A DNA stretch of 64,000 nt from Bacteroidota bacterium (lineage in GTDB: Bacteria > Bacteroidota > Bacteroidia > UBA4408), in the NCBI GenBank assembly GCA_016721765.1, contig JADKHO010000002.1, forward strand, positions 186,001 to 250,000, written 5' to 3'. Position numbers and translations under genes: made by a program. The notes under the pieces are model-generated. The model was not told the origin of the DNA. It did not search any database and worked only from the letters and a program-made list of their open reading frames with translations. Shown piece by piece: positions 18,010 to 27,164 of the stretch (position 1 is the stretch's first letter; each line of letters starts with the position of its first letter).

Positions 18010-18133
18010 AGTTCAAAATGTCAGTCTAAGGTACAAAAAAGCAACAATACAACCTTCACACTAAAAAAATAAAATGCATTTTAAAAACAGCGCAGTAAAG
18101 CACCGTAAGATAGAAAAATGAATACACTAAATT

Positions 18134-19099
18134 TTATTTCAGCAATTCTTGAATTATTGCATCGGTGGTAATACCATCTGCATCAGCTTTATAATTGCGC
18201 ACAATTCGATGGCGCAATATAGCAGTGCTTACTGCACGAACATCTTCAATATCGGGCGAATATTTACCTTGAATCATCGCATGACATTTGGCACCTACAA
18301 TAAGAAATTGAGAAGCCCTAGGCCCTGCTCCCCAGGTGAGATAATTGTTTACCGTTGCTGAAGCAAGCTCTGAATTGGGGCGCGTTTTAATGGCAAGCTT
18401 TACAGCATACTCCATCACATTTTCAGGCACAGGGATTCTGCGCACCAAGTCTTGAAAGAATATTATTTGCTTGTCGTCCATTACCTTATTTAAGGTGACA
18501 TTTCTGTCGGAGGTGGTGTTTTTTACAACTTGCAACTCCTCTGTATAACTCGGATAATCGAGCCACACATTAAACATAAATCGGTCTAATTGTGCTTCCG
18601 GCAAAGGATAGGTACCTTCTTGTTCAATTGGGTTTTGGGTTGCTAAAACAAAGAATGGATTTCCCAATTCATAGCGCTTTCCGGCTGCAGTAACAGCCCG
18701 TTCTTGCATTGCCTCCAGCAACGAGGATTGTGTTTTAGGAGGAGTACGATTTATCTCATCAGCTAATATAATATTGGCAAATAAAGGTCCTTTTATAAAT
18801 CTAAAATTACGACTCTCGTCTAAAATTTCTGAGCCAATAATATCCGAAGGCATTAAATCCGGTGTAAACTGAATGCGGCTAAACTGCAAGCCCAATGCCT
18901 CGGCAATAGTGTTTACCAATAAAGTTTTAGCCAATCCGGGTACCCCAACTAACAAGCAATGTCCACGGCTAAAAATAGAGATTAGTACATCTCTTATTAC
19001 TTCGTTTTGTCCGATAATTACTTTTCCTATTTCGCTGTTCAACTCTTTGTATTTTCCAACAAAAAAATCTACTGCTTCTACTTCTGATTTGAATTGCAT
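18134..19099 (-). CDS. MoxR-family AAA+ ATPase
   Basis: 321 residues of the MoxR/RavA AAA+ class. Visible motifs: Walker A GVPGLAKT (~57), Walker B ILADEINRTPPKTQSSLLEAMQ (~111), sensor-1 FVLATQNPIEQEGTYPLPEAQLDRF, and a C-terminal lid with ILRHRIV. MoxR ATPases usually act as chaperones with VWA-domain proteins; none is encoded here. It lies 19 bp after the SurA-like gene on the same strand, the last gene of a three-gene operon with envelope folding factors, which suggests an envelope-stress or assembly role. Confidence 0.9.
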   Translation of the reverse strand: MQFKSEVEAVDFFVGKYKELNSEIGKVIIGQNEVIRDVLISIFSRGHCLLVGVPGLAKTLLVNTIAEALGLQFSRIQFTPDLMPSDIIGSEILDESRNFRFIKGPLFANIILADEINRTPPKTQSSLLEAMQERAVTAAGKRYELGNPFFVLATQNPIEQEGTYPLPEAQLDRFMFNVWLDYPSYTEELQVVKNTTSDRNVTLNKVMDDKQIIFFQDLVRRIPVPENVMEYAVKLAIKTRPNSELASATVNNYLTWGAGPRASQFLIVGAKCHAMIQGKYSPDIEDVRAVSTAILRHRIVRNYKADADGITTDAIIQELLK

Positions 19100-19118
19100 A
19101 ATTTATTTTCTCTACGAA

Positions 19119-20474
19119 TTATTCTGCTTTATTAACTGTAAACCAATCATGTTTAAAATTACAAGATTTGTATTCCTCATCAATTTTCACAAATGTGGTT
19201 TTTAATTTATTCTTGATCCAAGTGTCGATTACTTTGTTTTGCTTTAAAGTTAATGCAATATTTTGCACGCGTTGGTAATCGTCTTTCATATTTGCACGAT
19301 GTGGTTCGCTCCTGCTTTTTAAGTACAACAAGCGATATGCCTTTTTACCATCGGGCGTTTGCATAATTACCGGCTCTGAAATTTCACCCACTTTAAGTTT
19401 ATCGATGGTGAAAAAAGTAGTTGGATCCAATTCAGCCGTTTCAAATTTAGATGAGCCTGTTTGTGGATTAGGAATAATACCACCATTATTCTTACTTTCA
19501 GAATCATCGCTAAATTTAAAAGCAGCATCTGCAAAGTTCAGGGAATCCTTTAAAATTAACTGATGTACACTGTCACAAAAAATCTGAGCTTTTAATAAAT
19601 CGGCTCCGGATGTTTTTGGAACCAACAAAATGTGGCGTACATTAATCAATTCACCTTTACGGTCAATGAGTTGAATAATGTGATATCCAAATTGTGATTC
19701 TACAATTTTAGACACTTCTTTTCCTTTGAGTGTAAATGCTTCGGCAGCAAATTCAGGAACCAACTCATTGCGATTAAGCAAGCCAAGTTCACCCCCATTT
19801 CGAGCGGAACCTGGATCTTCGGAATACAACACGGCTAAGGTTGAAAAGTCTTCTCCCTTTACAATACGCTCACGCATTTCGTTTAGTTTTTCCTTTACCC
19901 GTTGCTTTTCGGCTTCATTTATAGGTGGTTTTTTGGTGATTTGCCCTACTTCCACTTCTGAATTTAATAAGGGTAAACTATCCGGAGGTATGGAATTAAA
20001 ATAGGCTCTAACATCAGCAGGTGTTACCTTTATATCGCTGGTAATTTTAGCTTGCATGCTTTTAGCCAACAAGAGTTTTTTAATATCCCCTCTAAAATCT
20101 TCTTTTATTTGTGAGATGCTCTTTCCGTAATACTCTTCAAGCTTTTGCTCAGATCCAATTTGTTTGATAAAATAGTTGATGCGTTGCTCCAACTCTCCTT
20201 CCACTTGCGCTTCAGTTATTTCCACACTATCAAGAACCGCTTGATTAATCAATAGTTTTTGAAATAACAATTCCTCAATTACACTGCAACGGGTATCATC
20301 GTCTGCAGCATAGCCTTGCGTTACATATTGCTGATACTCATTATCCACGTCTGACTTTAAAATCAAATTAGATCCTACTACTGCAACAATCTTGTCAACA
20401 ACCGTTTTACCTTGTCCGAATACATTACTTGCAATTAAAATTAATCCAACGACTGCTGCAAAACTTTTCTTCAT
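19119..20474 (-). CDS. periplasmic SurA-like peptidylprolyl isomerase/chaperone
   Basis: 451 residues from the ATG at 20474, chosen because it gives a clean signal peptide (MKKSFAAVVGLILIASNVFG); an earlier in-frame start at 20498 would overlap the upstream gene. A SurA-type N-terminal helical domain (~20-165) is followed by two parvulin/PpiC domains: one with YSEDPGSARNGGELGLL and FGYHIIQLIDR, the second with RHILLVPK and FSDDSESKNNGGI. In Gram-negatives SurA escorts unfolded outer-membrane proteins. It is second in an operon after a lipoprotein relative and before moxR. Confidence 0.88.
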   Translation of the reverse strand: MKKSFAAVVGLILIASNVFGQGKTVVDKIVAVVGSNLILKSDVDNEYQQYVTQGYAADDDTRCSVIEELLFQKLLINQAVLDSVEITEAQVEGELEQRINYFIKQIGSEQKLEEYYGKSISQIKEDFRGDIKKLLLAKSMQAKITSDIKVTPADVRAYFNSIPPDSLPLLNSEVEVGQITKKPPINEAEKQRVKEKLNEMRERIVKGEDFSTLAVLYSEDPGSARNGGELGLLNRNELVPEFAAEAFTLKGKEVSKIVESQFGYHIIQLIDRKGELINVRHILLVPKTSGADLLKAQIFCDSVHQLILKDSLNFADAAFKFSDDSESKNNGGIIPNPQTGSSKFETAELDPTTFFTIDKLKVGEISEPVIMQTPDGKKAYRLLYLKSRSEPHRANMKDDYQRVQNIALTLKQNKVIDTWIKNKLKTTFVKIDEEYKSCNFKHDWFTVNKAE

Positions 20475-20484
20475 GCGCTTTACT

Positions 20485-21333
20485 TTAATAAATCTCAAAA
20501 TTTTTATTTTTTAGTTCTGTATTATACACATCTTCCTTCATTTGGTTAATGAGCTGAAGCTTACGTTTATTGAGGATTATGTTATGAATGTTTTGCTTTT
20601 CAAAACTCAATGGCGAAGTACTGTCTTTTATCTTAAATCCTTTAATATTTACAAAATATAAACTCGATGTATCGTTCACTTCTACCCATCGGTTATTTTG
20701 CAAAAACTGTTCTTTATCGTATGCTTCAATGGGAATTTCCTTTAATAAATCATCAAACAAAAACCAAGAAGTGTCGTCAAGATAGAAATTCTCAGCAAAC
20801 TGGTAGCAATAATCTTCTAACAGCTTCTTATCCTGTGGTTTCTCGCTTTTGCACCATTCGCGTACTTTATTCAATTTGGGCGCATTCTTTTTTACTTTAA
20901 CATACAATACCTTTATAATATTGTTTTTTAATTGAAAATTTTGCGGATTTTTACTGTAATAGGCTTCGATTTCTGATTCACTCACTCCGGTATCTAACTT
21001 TTGACGAATCAACTCCTTTTCATAAGCAAAGGTTATTAATGAAGTACGATAATCTTGCAATTGCTTTTCAATAGAGGCATTTAGCACTTCAGCATTCAGA
21101 TTTTGCTCTGCCTTTTGAAGTAATAAATTTTGACGTACCCAATTGTCAATGTAATTTTTAACCATGGCAATGCTATCCTTACCTTTCACATTTTGAGGCA
21201 CAATTTTTTCGATATCGGAAGCATCTAAAAATTTATCAAACACGCGTGCGATGGCCTTTTCCTTTTGTTTAGGTTTAAAGTAATTGCACGAGAATGCACT
21301 AAATAAAAATCCAAGTAATAGTATTTTTTTCAA
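20485..21333 (-). CDS. lipoprotein with SurA/PpiC-like N-terminal region
   Basis: 282 residues beginning with a lipoprotein signal (MKKILLLGFLFSAFSC; lipid on C16). Helical segments follow (VKNYIDNWVRQNLLLQKAEQ, LDTGVSESEIEAYYSKNPQNFQL) resembling the chaperone portion of SurA-like proteins; the rotamase part is not clear. It probably assists outer-membrane protein folding with the SurA homologue, whose gene follows 10 bp later. Start: only TTG is available in frame upstream of the signal; there is no ATG before it. Bacteroidota genomes often pair such a lipoprotein with SurA. Confidence 0.75.
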   Translation of the reverse strand: MKKILLLGFLFSAFSCNYFKPKQKEKAIARVFDKFLDASDIEKIVPQNVKGKDSIAMVKNYIDNWVRQNLLLQKAEQNLNAEVLNASIEKQLQDYRTSLITFAYEKELIRQKLDTGVSESEIEAYYSKNPQNFQLKNNIIKVLYVKVKKNAPKLNKVREWCKSEKPQDKKLLEDYCYQFAENFYLDDTSWFLFDDLLKEIPIEAYDKEQFLQNNRWVEVNDTSSLYFVNIKGFKIKDSTSPLSFEKQNIHNIILNKRKLQLINQMKEDVYNTELKNKNFEIY

Positions 21334-21686
21334 AGGGTATTCAATGCCATTTTGATAAGGTTGACAAAATTAATCAAACAAGTGGATTAGCAAAGCGGCG
21401 AATGGCTCTTAAAAGCCAAAAAAATGTAAAAACAAAATCGTTCAATTTCCCAAATAAATATCTATTATTTGAAAACGCATAGTAATGATTACATCATGGT
21501 ATTAGCGCACACATTAAACATTTGATAGGGTGTTTTCTTAGGTGTAGAAATTTAATTTGAATTAAAAAATTACAATAAAATTGCTTAATTAAACTGCAAA
21601 ATCCGATACCCCAAATAAACGGATTGCAGTTCACCTACTCCAATTTACCATTCACCTACTTTTCGTCAAAGCTTGCCTATTGACTG

Positions 21687-21717
21687 TTGTGAAGCCCTGC
21701 ATCTTGAAATAGTTTTG
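21687..21717 (+). promoter_or_regulatory. Bacteroidota-type promoter of the LiaF-like operon
   Basis: TTG (21687-21689), 20 bp, then TAGTTTTG (21710-21717): a good match to the -33/-7 consensus with normal spacing. The start codon follows 30 bp later. The remaining 350 bp of the gap upstream (21334-21686) are AT-rich with no recognised feature. Confidence 0.6.
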
Positions 21718-21747
21718 TCGCATCAAAAAAAATAAAAACAATAAAAA

Positions 21748-22572
21748 ATGGAACGAGTAGATACAGAAAACACAAATCCAACTAATCAAAATACGAATCA
21801 GGAGGATAACATGAGAAATTGGGAAAAAAGTCACCGGAGAGGTAAAGTGCTAGCGGGATTAATAATTATGGGAATTGGAAGTCTTTTTTTAGCACGCGAA
21901 ATGGGCGCTTATATTCCACATTGGATTTTTAGCTGGAAAGTGTTGCTTATAGTAATTGGTATTTATGTTGGAATTAAACATTCTTTTAGAAATGCAGGTT
22001 GGTTAATCCCCATCTTTATTGGTACTGCATTTTTATTAAGAGATAATTTTCCGGAGTTAGGCATATCTCATTATATATGGCCAATAGCTTTAATCTTTAT
22101 TGGTTTGATGGTTATATTTAAACCTCGCCGAAAAAGCTGTGGAAATCACCGCTACCGCCGTTGGGAACGTCATCAAAACTGGCAACAAAAAAACGAGCAA
22201 TGGGCACAGTGGCAAGAAAAAAAAAACTCCGACAACTATCTTGAATTAAACGCCGTTTTTGCCGGCATGGAAAAAAATATCATTACCAAAGATTTTAAGG
22301 GGGGCGAAATAAACGTGGTCTTCGGTGGTGCCGAAGTAAACCTGAGCCAAGCTGATATTAATGGTAGAGTGGAATTGGAAATAAACAACGTATTTGCAGG
22401 CACAAAATTAATTGTTCCTGCGCATTGGGAAATAAAATCTGAAATAACAGCAGTTTTAGGAAGTGTAGAGGATAAACGAATGATTCAAAAGGACATGAGC
22501 TATTCTGAATCAAAAGTACTAGTGTTAAGAGGCAGTGTTGTGTTTGGCGGGATTGATATTCAGAGTTTTTAA
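21748..22572 (+). CDS. LiaF-like membrane protein (DUF5668 + C-terminal LiaF domain)
   Basis: 274 residues. A polar N-terminus (~30) precedes four hydrophobic segments at ~33-50, ~57-75, ~82-95 and ~105-125 (IWPIALIFIGLMVIF), the LiaI/LiaF-type membrane region. After a basic, Trp/His-rich linker comes a C-terminal beta domain (LNAVFAGMEKNIITKDFKGG... VFGGAEVNLSQADI) like the LiaF C-terminal domain. In Firmicutes LiaF inhibits a cell-envelope-stress kinase. Here it heads a run leading to a LytS/LytTR pair, so a similar sensing or inhibitory role is a reasonable inference. Confidence 0.8.
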   Translation: MERVDTENTNPTNQNTNQEDNMRNWEKSHRRGKVLAGLIIMGIGSLFLAREMGAYIPHWIFSWKVLLIVIGIYVGIKHSFRNAGWLIPIFIGTAFLLRDNFPELGISHYIWPIALIFIGLMVIFKPRRKSCGNHRYRRWERHQNWQQKNEQWAQWQEKKNSDNYLELNAVFAGMEKNIITKDFKGGEINVVFGGAEVNLSQADINGRVELEINNVFAGTKLIVPAHWEIKSEITAVLGSVEDKRMIQKDMSYSESKVLVLRGSVVFGGIDIQSF

Positions 22573-22682
22573 AACAAATAAACTAAAGTAAAACCGTTTG
22601 CATTGAAACCTAGCTGTTCGTAAACTGCACAAAAATGAATGTACTTAAAGCTTGTAACCAACACCCCTTAATAGCAAAAAAC

Positions 22683-23030
22683 ATGAATTGGTATGTAACA
22701 AAATTGGTTTTTAATATTGATATTGAAAACGGCAAAAACAACGCTCAGTTTGATGAGCAACTTCGAATGATTAAAGCAGAGTCATCGGAAGAAGCGTTTT
22801 TTAAAGCGCGTGCATTAGGGAAACGCGATGAAGCCATGTTTGTGAACAATAATAAAAAGCTGGTGAATTGGAAATTTATTGATGTTAGCGAGATTCAGCT
22901 GGTAAATGAGTTGAGCGATGGCACCGAAATTTATACTTCAACCCACGAAACCGAAGAAGTGAATGCTTATATTAACTTTGTGAGACATAAAGCAATGGTA
23001 ATTCAAACGGAAAGCCAATTGTTTGTTTAA
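22683..23030 (+). CDS. DUF4288 family protein
   Basis: 115 residues if started at the ATG at 22683, which gives the family N-terminus MNWYVTKLVFNI; an earlier in-frame ATG at 22635 adds 16 unremarkable residues. The pattern ENGKNNAQFDEQLRMIKA, then EAFFKARALGKRDE and WKFIDVSEI is characteristic of DUF4288. No catalytic motif is visible and the function is unknown. No signal or membrane segment. It sits between the LiaF-like gene and the histidine kinase, so it is likely co-transcribed with them. Confidence 0.75.
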   Translation: MNWYVTKLVFNIDIENGKNNAQFDEQLRMIKAESSEEAFFKARALGKRDEAMFVNNNKKLVNWKFIDVSEIQLVNELSDGTEIYTSTHETEEVNAYINFVRHKAMVIQTESQLFV

Positions 23031-23056
23031 TTCATGTACTTTTTACATTAAGAAAT

Positions 23057-24097
23057 TTGTTCGCGTATACCCTTACTAAAAAACAAGCAGTCAGCAGCTA
23101 TATTGGTTGGTGGCTGTTTTGGATTTTAGTACAAACAATCGTTTTGCACCGCCTACATTGGTCATGGGAAATTGCATTAACCGATGCAGTTGTTTCTAAC
23201 CTTCTTCTAGCCTTAGCGGGATATATCACGGAAAACACGTATCGATTTTACCGCCCGGGTGTTGATAATCGCTTGCAGCGATTGGGTTATAGCATTGCGC
23301 TTACATTTGCTTACATGTTTTGCTTGCAATGGCTCTTAGCTCATATTTATCCTGAAAACAAAAGCTATCTTGATTTTTTAGAATCCTCTCTTCCCATTCG
23401 TTATACTTTTTCATTGCTGATGATTGCACTTATGACAGTAACCAGTTGGTTATGGTTTTTTATGAAAGAGCAAGACGAAAACAAGAAGCGCAAAGAAGAA
23501 GCTGAAAAACTAGTGCGTGATGCTGAACTTACTGCACTAAGGCAACAATTACAGCCGCATTTTTTATTTAACAGCCTCAATTCTATTAGTGCCTTAGCGG
23601 GATCAAAACCCAATGAAGCAAGAAAAATGGTACAACAACTTTCCGATTTCTTAAGAGGTACACTGCGCAAGGACGAACAACAATTGGTGAAACTCACAGA
23701 TGAATTGCAGCATCTAAAATTATATCTCGAAATCGAAAAGGTGCGATTTGGTCATCGTTTGAATACTGTTGTGGAATGTGAGGAACAGTCCTTAAATTAT
23801 GCATTGCCTTCTCTCCTGCTTCAGCCGTTAGTTGAAAATGCCATCAAGTTTGGGCTTTATGACACGTTGGAAGATATCACCATTAGAATTGAAGCGAGTA
23901 TTGAAAATAAAAACCTGTTAATTAAAATAATAAACCCATTTGATGCCGGTACATCCAAACCCAAAAAGGGTGTTGGGTTTGGACTTAGCTCGGTTCAACG
24001 GAGGCTTTATTTAATTTATGGCCGCCAGGATTTATTGCGCACAGAGCAGTCTGGCAATACCTTTATAAGTACACTAACCATTCCTCAAATTTTATGA
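23057..24097 (+). CDS. LytS/AlgZ-type sensor histidine kinase
   Basis: 346 residues. Four membrane segments span ~16-32, ~42-58, ~75-92 and ~112-132. A short coiled coil leads to the His_kinase block LRQQLQPHFLFNSLNSI, with phospho-acceptor H168. The ATPase domain has LLLQPLVENAIKFGL (N box) and KGVGFGLSSVQRRL (G boxes). It would autophosphorylate and pass phosphate to the LytTR regulator, whose ATG overlaps its stop (ATGA). The frame has no ATG before the first membrane segment; TTG at 23057 is the best start. An ATG at 23034 is in another frame and stops after five codons. Confidence 0.88.
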   Translation: MFAYTLTKKQAVSSYIGWWLFWILVQTIVLHRLHWSWEIALTDAVVSNLLLALAGYITENTYRFYRPGVDNRLQRLGYSIALTFAYMFCLQWLLAHIYPENKSYLDFLESSLPIRYTFSLLMIALMTVTSWLWFFMKEQDENKKRKEEAEKLVRDAELTALRQQLQPHFLFNSLNSISALAGSKPNEARKMVQQLSDFLRGTLRKDEQQLVKLTDELQHLKLYLEIEKVRFGHRLNTVVECEEQSLNYALPSLLLQPLVENAIKFGLYDTLEDITIRIEASIENKNLLIKIINPFDAGTSKPKKGVGFGLSSVQRRLYLIYGRQDLLRTEQSGNTFISTLTIPQIL

Positions 24098-24837
24098 TAA
24101 AAGCAGTTCTCATTGACGATGAACCGTTGGCACGCAGTATTGTAAAGGAATACTTGCAAACCTACGCTGAAATAAGCATTGTGGAAGAGTGTAACAATGG
24201 CTTCGAAGGCGTAAAAGCCATTCAGCAACATCATCCCGATTTAATTTTTTTGGATATTCAAATGCCTAAAATAAACGGATTTGAAATGCTAGAATTGGTG
24301 GAGCAGGCTCCTGCAGTGATTTTCACTACTGCCTTTGATGAATATGCCATGAAAGCATTTGAAACCCATGCCGTTGATTATTTGCTAAAACCCTTTAGCA
24401 AAGAGCGTTTCGATAAAGCAATGCAAAAGTGGTTGACAAATTCATCCGGCGCTAAAAGCGAGAATGCAGTAAAAAGTATTAATGAAACAACTGGAAAACA
24501 TGCAGAAGAACAAAATCGGATTGTTGTAAAAAATGGAACTAATATTAAAATTATTCCGGTACAAGATGTAGTATATATTGAGGCTTACGACGATTACGTA
24601 AAAATATTTACCAAGGAAGGGCATCATTTAAAAAAGAAAACCATGAGCCATTTTGAAACGGTGTTGGATGCTACTGACTTTTTGCGTGTACACCGCTCCT
24701 ACATTGTTCAATTGGCGCAAATAACAAGGATTGAACCCTTCGAAAAAAACAATCATTTGGCCTTGCTTAAAAGTGGAGCAAAAATTCCACTAAGCCGCAG
24801 TGGGTACGGAAAATTGAAAGCAGTTTTAGGATTGTAA
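24094..24837 (+). CDS. LytTR-family response regulator
   Basis: 247 residues: receiver domain (~1-120) with acidic pocket DDE (8-10), phosphorylation site D54 in DLIFLDIQMP, and K in DYLLKPF (~103); then a LytTR DNA-binding domain (~150-247) with VYIEAYDDYVKIFTKEG and FLRVHRSYIVQ. It would bind paired LytTR sites and control transcription on signals from the kinase. It overlaps the kinase gene by 4 bp, so is translationally coupled. The LiaF-like/DUF4288 genes and the downstream lipoprotein are plausible targets, but no binding site was identified. Confidence 0.92.
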   Translation: MIKAVLIDDEPLARSIVKEYLQTYAEISIVEECNNGFEGVKAIQQHHPDLIFLDIQMPKINGFEMLELVEQAPAVIFTTAFDEYAMKAFETHAVDYLLKPFSKERFDKAMQKWLTNSSGAKSENAVKSINETTGKHAEEQNRIVVKNGTNIKIIPVQDVVYIEAYDDYVKIFTKEGHHLKKKTMSHFETVLDATDFLRVHRSYIVQLAQITRIEPFEKNNHLALLKSGAKIPLSRSGYGKLKAVLGL

Positions 24838-24950
24838 AGCAATGAACTGATACAAATTAACACTTCATTGAAAACAATTTTATTCATCCGAAATAAGCTT
24901 GCATTCACCTAATTATATCAAAATAAAGGATAAGCAATGTTAAAAAAAAA

Positions 24951-24958
24951 TATCTTTG
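24951..24958 (+). promoter_or_regulatory. -7 box (TATCTTTG) for the His-rich lipoprotein
   Basis: TATCTTTG fits TAnnTTTG and lies 22 bp before the ATG at 24980. This makes the upstream TTG at 24956 an unlikely start, since it lies inside the box. No TTG at -33 is seen. Confidence 0.45.
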
Positions 24959-24979
24959 AAGGATACTAAAAAAACACTC

Positions 24980-25459
24980 ATGAAAAAATCCATAGTAGCT
25001 ACCACACTTGCACTAGTTGCCCTTATTTCATTTTATTCTTGTGAAAAGGAAAAACAAGAAGTAACAATCATAGAGCAAAGCCTTGAAAAAACTATTAAAG
25101 TAAATGAAAGTGCTACTTTTACATTACCGGTAAATGAATCGGATGATGCCTATAAAATTACTACAGATGCGGCACATGCTTATGTGAGCAAATTGAGTGA
25201 TGACCTTTCAGGCAATGCAGTTTACACCTACACTCCTGAAAAGGATTATGTAGGTAATGATTTAATTGTAGTGTCTACCGTAGAAGAAAAACAGCACGGA
25301 AATAAAGGAAACAAAGGGCATCACAAAGGAGGTTCAAAAGGGGGACATTGTCATGGCGACGATAAAGGCGAACAACAAATGAAGGTTACCATTCGGATAA
25401 ATATCCTTAAAGAGGAAGTTACTACTCCGGCTGCATCTAGTGCTATAAACGCAAACTAA
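24980..25459 (+). CDS. small lipoprotein with His/Gly/Lys-rich segment
   Basis: 159 residues from the ATG at 24980. A lipoprotein signal ends at SFYSC (C21). A beta-type domain follows (ESATFTLPVNESDDAYKI; YTYTPEKDYVGNDLIVVSTV), like one Ig/cadherin-type repeat. Residues ~107-132 are rich in His, Gly and Lys (KGHHKGGSKGGHCHGDDKG) and could bind metal ions or be a flexible linker. No family name is offered. It follows the LytTR regulator by 140 bp with its own promoter box. Its stop overlaps the converging coaE stop by 4 bp. Confidence 0.7.
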   Translation: MKKSIVATTLALVALISFYSCEKEKQEVTIIEQSLEKTIKVNESATFTLPVNESDDAYKITTDAAHAYVSKLSDDLSGNAVYTYTPEKDYVGNDLIVVSTVEEKQHGNKGNKGHHKGGSKGGHCHGDDKGEQQMKVTIRINILKEEVTTPAASSAINAN

Positions 25460-26049
25460 TCGCTAAAAGAATAGTTAAGTTGCTTTAGCAGTAGAATGAG
25501 TTGAGGCAATAACATTTTTTTTTCATTGTTGTAGAGTACGAAATCCGAACGTTTCATTTTTTCTTTCTCCGGGAGTTGTTTTTTAATTCGACTCATAATT
25601 TCTGAACGGCTTGTATTTGTGCGTTGCATAGCTCGTTTAATTCGCAGTTCCTGTGGGGCATAAACACTAACTATTTTATCCATCCCTTTATAACTGCCGC
25701 TTTCAAAAAGTATTGCAGCTTCTTTTGCAACAATGGGATTGTGCTTTTTTGATTTTAACCAATTGGCGTAATGAACGGCCAAGGCAGGATGAATAATCGA
25801 ATTTAAGACTTCCAATCTTTCTTGATTTAAAAATACCTGAGCCGCCAGTTTTTTTCTGTCAATCGCACCGGATTCATCTAATATTCCATTTCCAAAAACT
25901 TGAATTACTTTTTTTTGAATGGGCTGTGTATTTAGCAATTTCTTTGCTTCTTCATCAGCGTTGTAAACAGGTATTCCAAAGTGTTCTAGCACATTGCACA
26001 CAGTTGTTTTGCCACTGCCAATACCACCTGTTACCCCTAATTGAATCAT
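25456..26049 (-). CDS. coaE: dephospho-CoA kinase
   Basis: 197 residues with P-loop GVTGGIGSGKTT (5-16), the following VPVYNADEEAKKLL (family DxD/A region), and LEVLNSIIHPAL, all typical of CoaE. It phosphorylates the 3'-hydroxyl of dephospho-CoA, the last step of coenzyme A synthesis. Its ATG overlaps the stop of the YbbR-like gene (ATGA), so the two are translationally coupled. YbbR-coaE order downstream of yajC is common in Bacteroidota. Confidence 0.92.
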   Translation of the reverse strand: MIQLGVTGGIGSGKTTVCNVLEHFGIPVYNADEEAKKLLNTQPIQKKVIQVFGNGILDESGAIDRKKLAAQVFLNQERLEVLNSIIHPALAVHYANWLKSKKHNPIVAKEAAILFESGSYKGMDKIVSVYAPQELRIKRAMQRTNTSRSEIMSRIKKQLPEKEKMKRSDFVLYNNEKKMLLPQLILLLKQLNYSFSD

Positions 26050-27032
26050 CTTTTACGAAGAATATATTCTACTTTATCCGTTTCGATTTTTGTATTGCGA
26101 ACTACCTCCGGAAATTTAACGAGTTTTAATTTTAAAGAGGTTGCATTCTCATCATAATAGGCTAACAACGAAAACTGGTCGGCGGTTACTTTTTCATAAT
26201 TACTTAAACCTACCAAGTAAGTAATTTTAACCTTTTCGGGAAATGTTTTAATCGTGAATTGTTCGGGTAGGTTAAGCACTTCCACCGGCAATTCGATAGT
26301 TCCTTCAGTAAATTTTTCGACAGGTATTTTCACAACCACTTTCTTGGTCGAGAATTCCACACTGTTTAGTTCGTCCGGAATTATAATTTCAGCAGCTCTA
26401 GCAACCGATTTGTTGAGGTTATAGAAATTTAATTGTTGGGTATTAAGTTCAACAATATCAGCCATCACCGAAGCAGGACCACTCACAACAATTTTAGAAG
26501 GTTTAATATCCACTTTAGCTCCCAATTGAAATTGTTTTTCAAAAGTGTAGTTCAAATTTAAATGCACAGGAACAACTTTCACAACCTTTTTATCAAAATA
26601 AAAGTGCAAGGTATCCAAATAAATTTTCGAAATTTTAATTTGATTCCCCAATTGGCTTTCGAATTGTTGTGCCTGCGCGTACACAGGAAGGTAATAATCC
26701 TTAGCATTTTGATTTTTACGAATATTAGATACATCCAAGGTAAGCGTATCGTTTAAACGATTAAAATAAAATCCTAAAAAAGTAAAACCGCGTGCAGCTA
26801 ACTGTACATCCACCTTTAGTGGCAACTTATTGGCCAACATTTTATCTTTCGGAAAATTCGTGTAACGCAAATTAAAAGTAACAGGGGCCTTATATTCGTT
26901 AGAAAACACAATGAGTAGCCAAAATACAAACGCAACTATTAGGCAATATGAAAAAGTTACCCAACGATTACTTGTACCGTTTGGATTTCCTGATTTAAGC
27001 CAATTTGTAAGCGCAATAATTCTATTTTTCAT
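26046..27032 (-). CDS. YbbR/CdaR-like membrane-anchored protein
   Basis: 328 residues: one N-terminal transmembrane helix (~28-45, YCLIVAFVFWLLIVFSN) and a long extracytoplasmic region of beta-rich repeats (VDIKPSKIVVSGPASVMADI; PEKVKITYLVG) resembling YbbR domains. In Firmicutes the YbbR protein CdaR regulates the c-di-AMP cyclase; no cyclase gene is present here, so the role is open. Position between yajC and coaE is the usual one in this phylum and supports the call. Confidence 0.75.
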   Translation of the reverse strand: MKNRIIALTNWLKSGNPNGTSNRWVTFSYCLIVAFVFWLLIVFSNEYKAPVTFNLRYTNFPKDKMLANKLPLKVDVQLAARGFTFLGFYFNRLNDTLTLDVSNIRKNQNAKDYYLPVYAQAQQFESQLGNQIKISKIYLDTLHFYFDKKVVKVVPVHLNLNYTFEKQFQLGAKVDIKPSKIVVSGPASVMADIVELNTQQLNFYNLNKSVARAAEIIIPDELNSVEFSTKKVVVKIPVEKFTEGTIELPVEVLNLPEQFTIKTFPEKVKITYLVGLSNYEKVTADQFSLLAYYDENATSLKLKLVKFPEVVRNTKIETDKVEYILRKR

Positions 27033-27083
27033 TTATGCACAATTTCAATAAAGCAGCGGTTATGCTTGTTGGGGCGAAATTTA

Positions 27084-27129
27084 AAAAGGTATAAAAGTCA
27101 CACAACTTTGTAGCGCTTTTATACCTTTT
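27084..27129 (-). terminator. terminator-like hairpin between yajC and ybbR
   Basis: AAAAGGTATAAAAG (27084-27097) pairs perfectly with CTTTTATACCTTTT (27116-27129) around an 18-nt loop, with U-rich ends in both directions. It lies after the yajC stop and may uncouple yajC from the YbbR-coaE pair. Confidence 0.7.
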
Positions 27130-27164
27130 ATTTATTTCGCAATCATTATATGCGAAGAAAGAAC

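Noticed and set aside
24956..24958. TTG as start of the His-rich lipoprotein
   Set aside because: It lies inside the -7 box; ATG at 24980 gives the exact lipoprotein signal.
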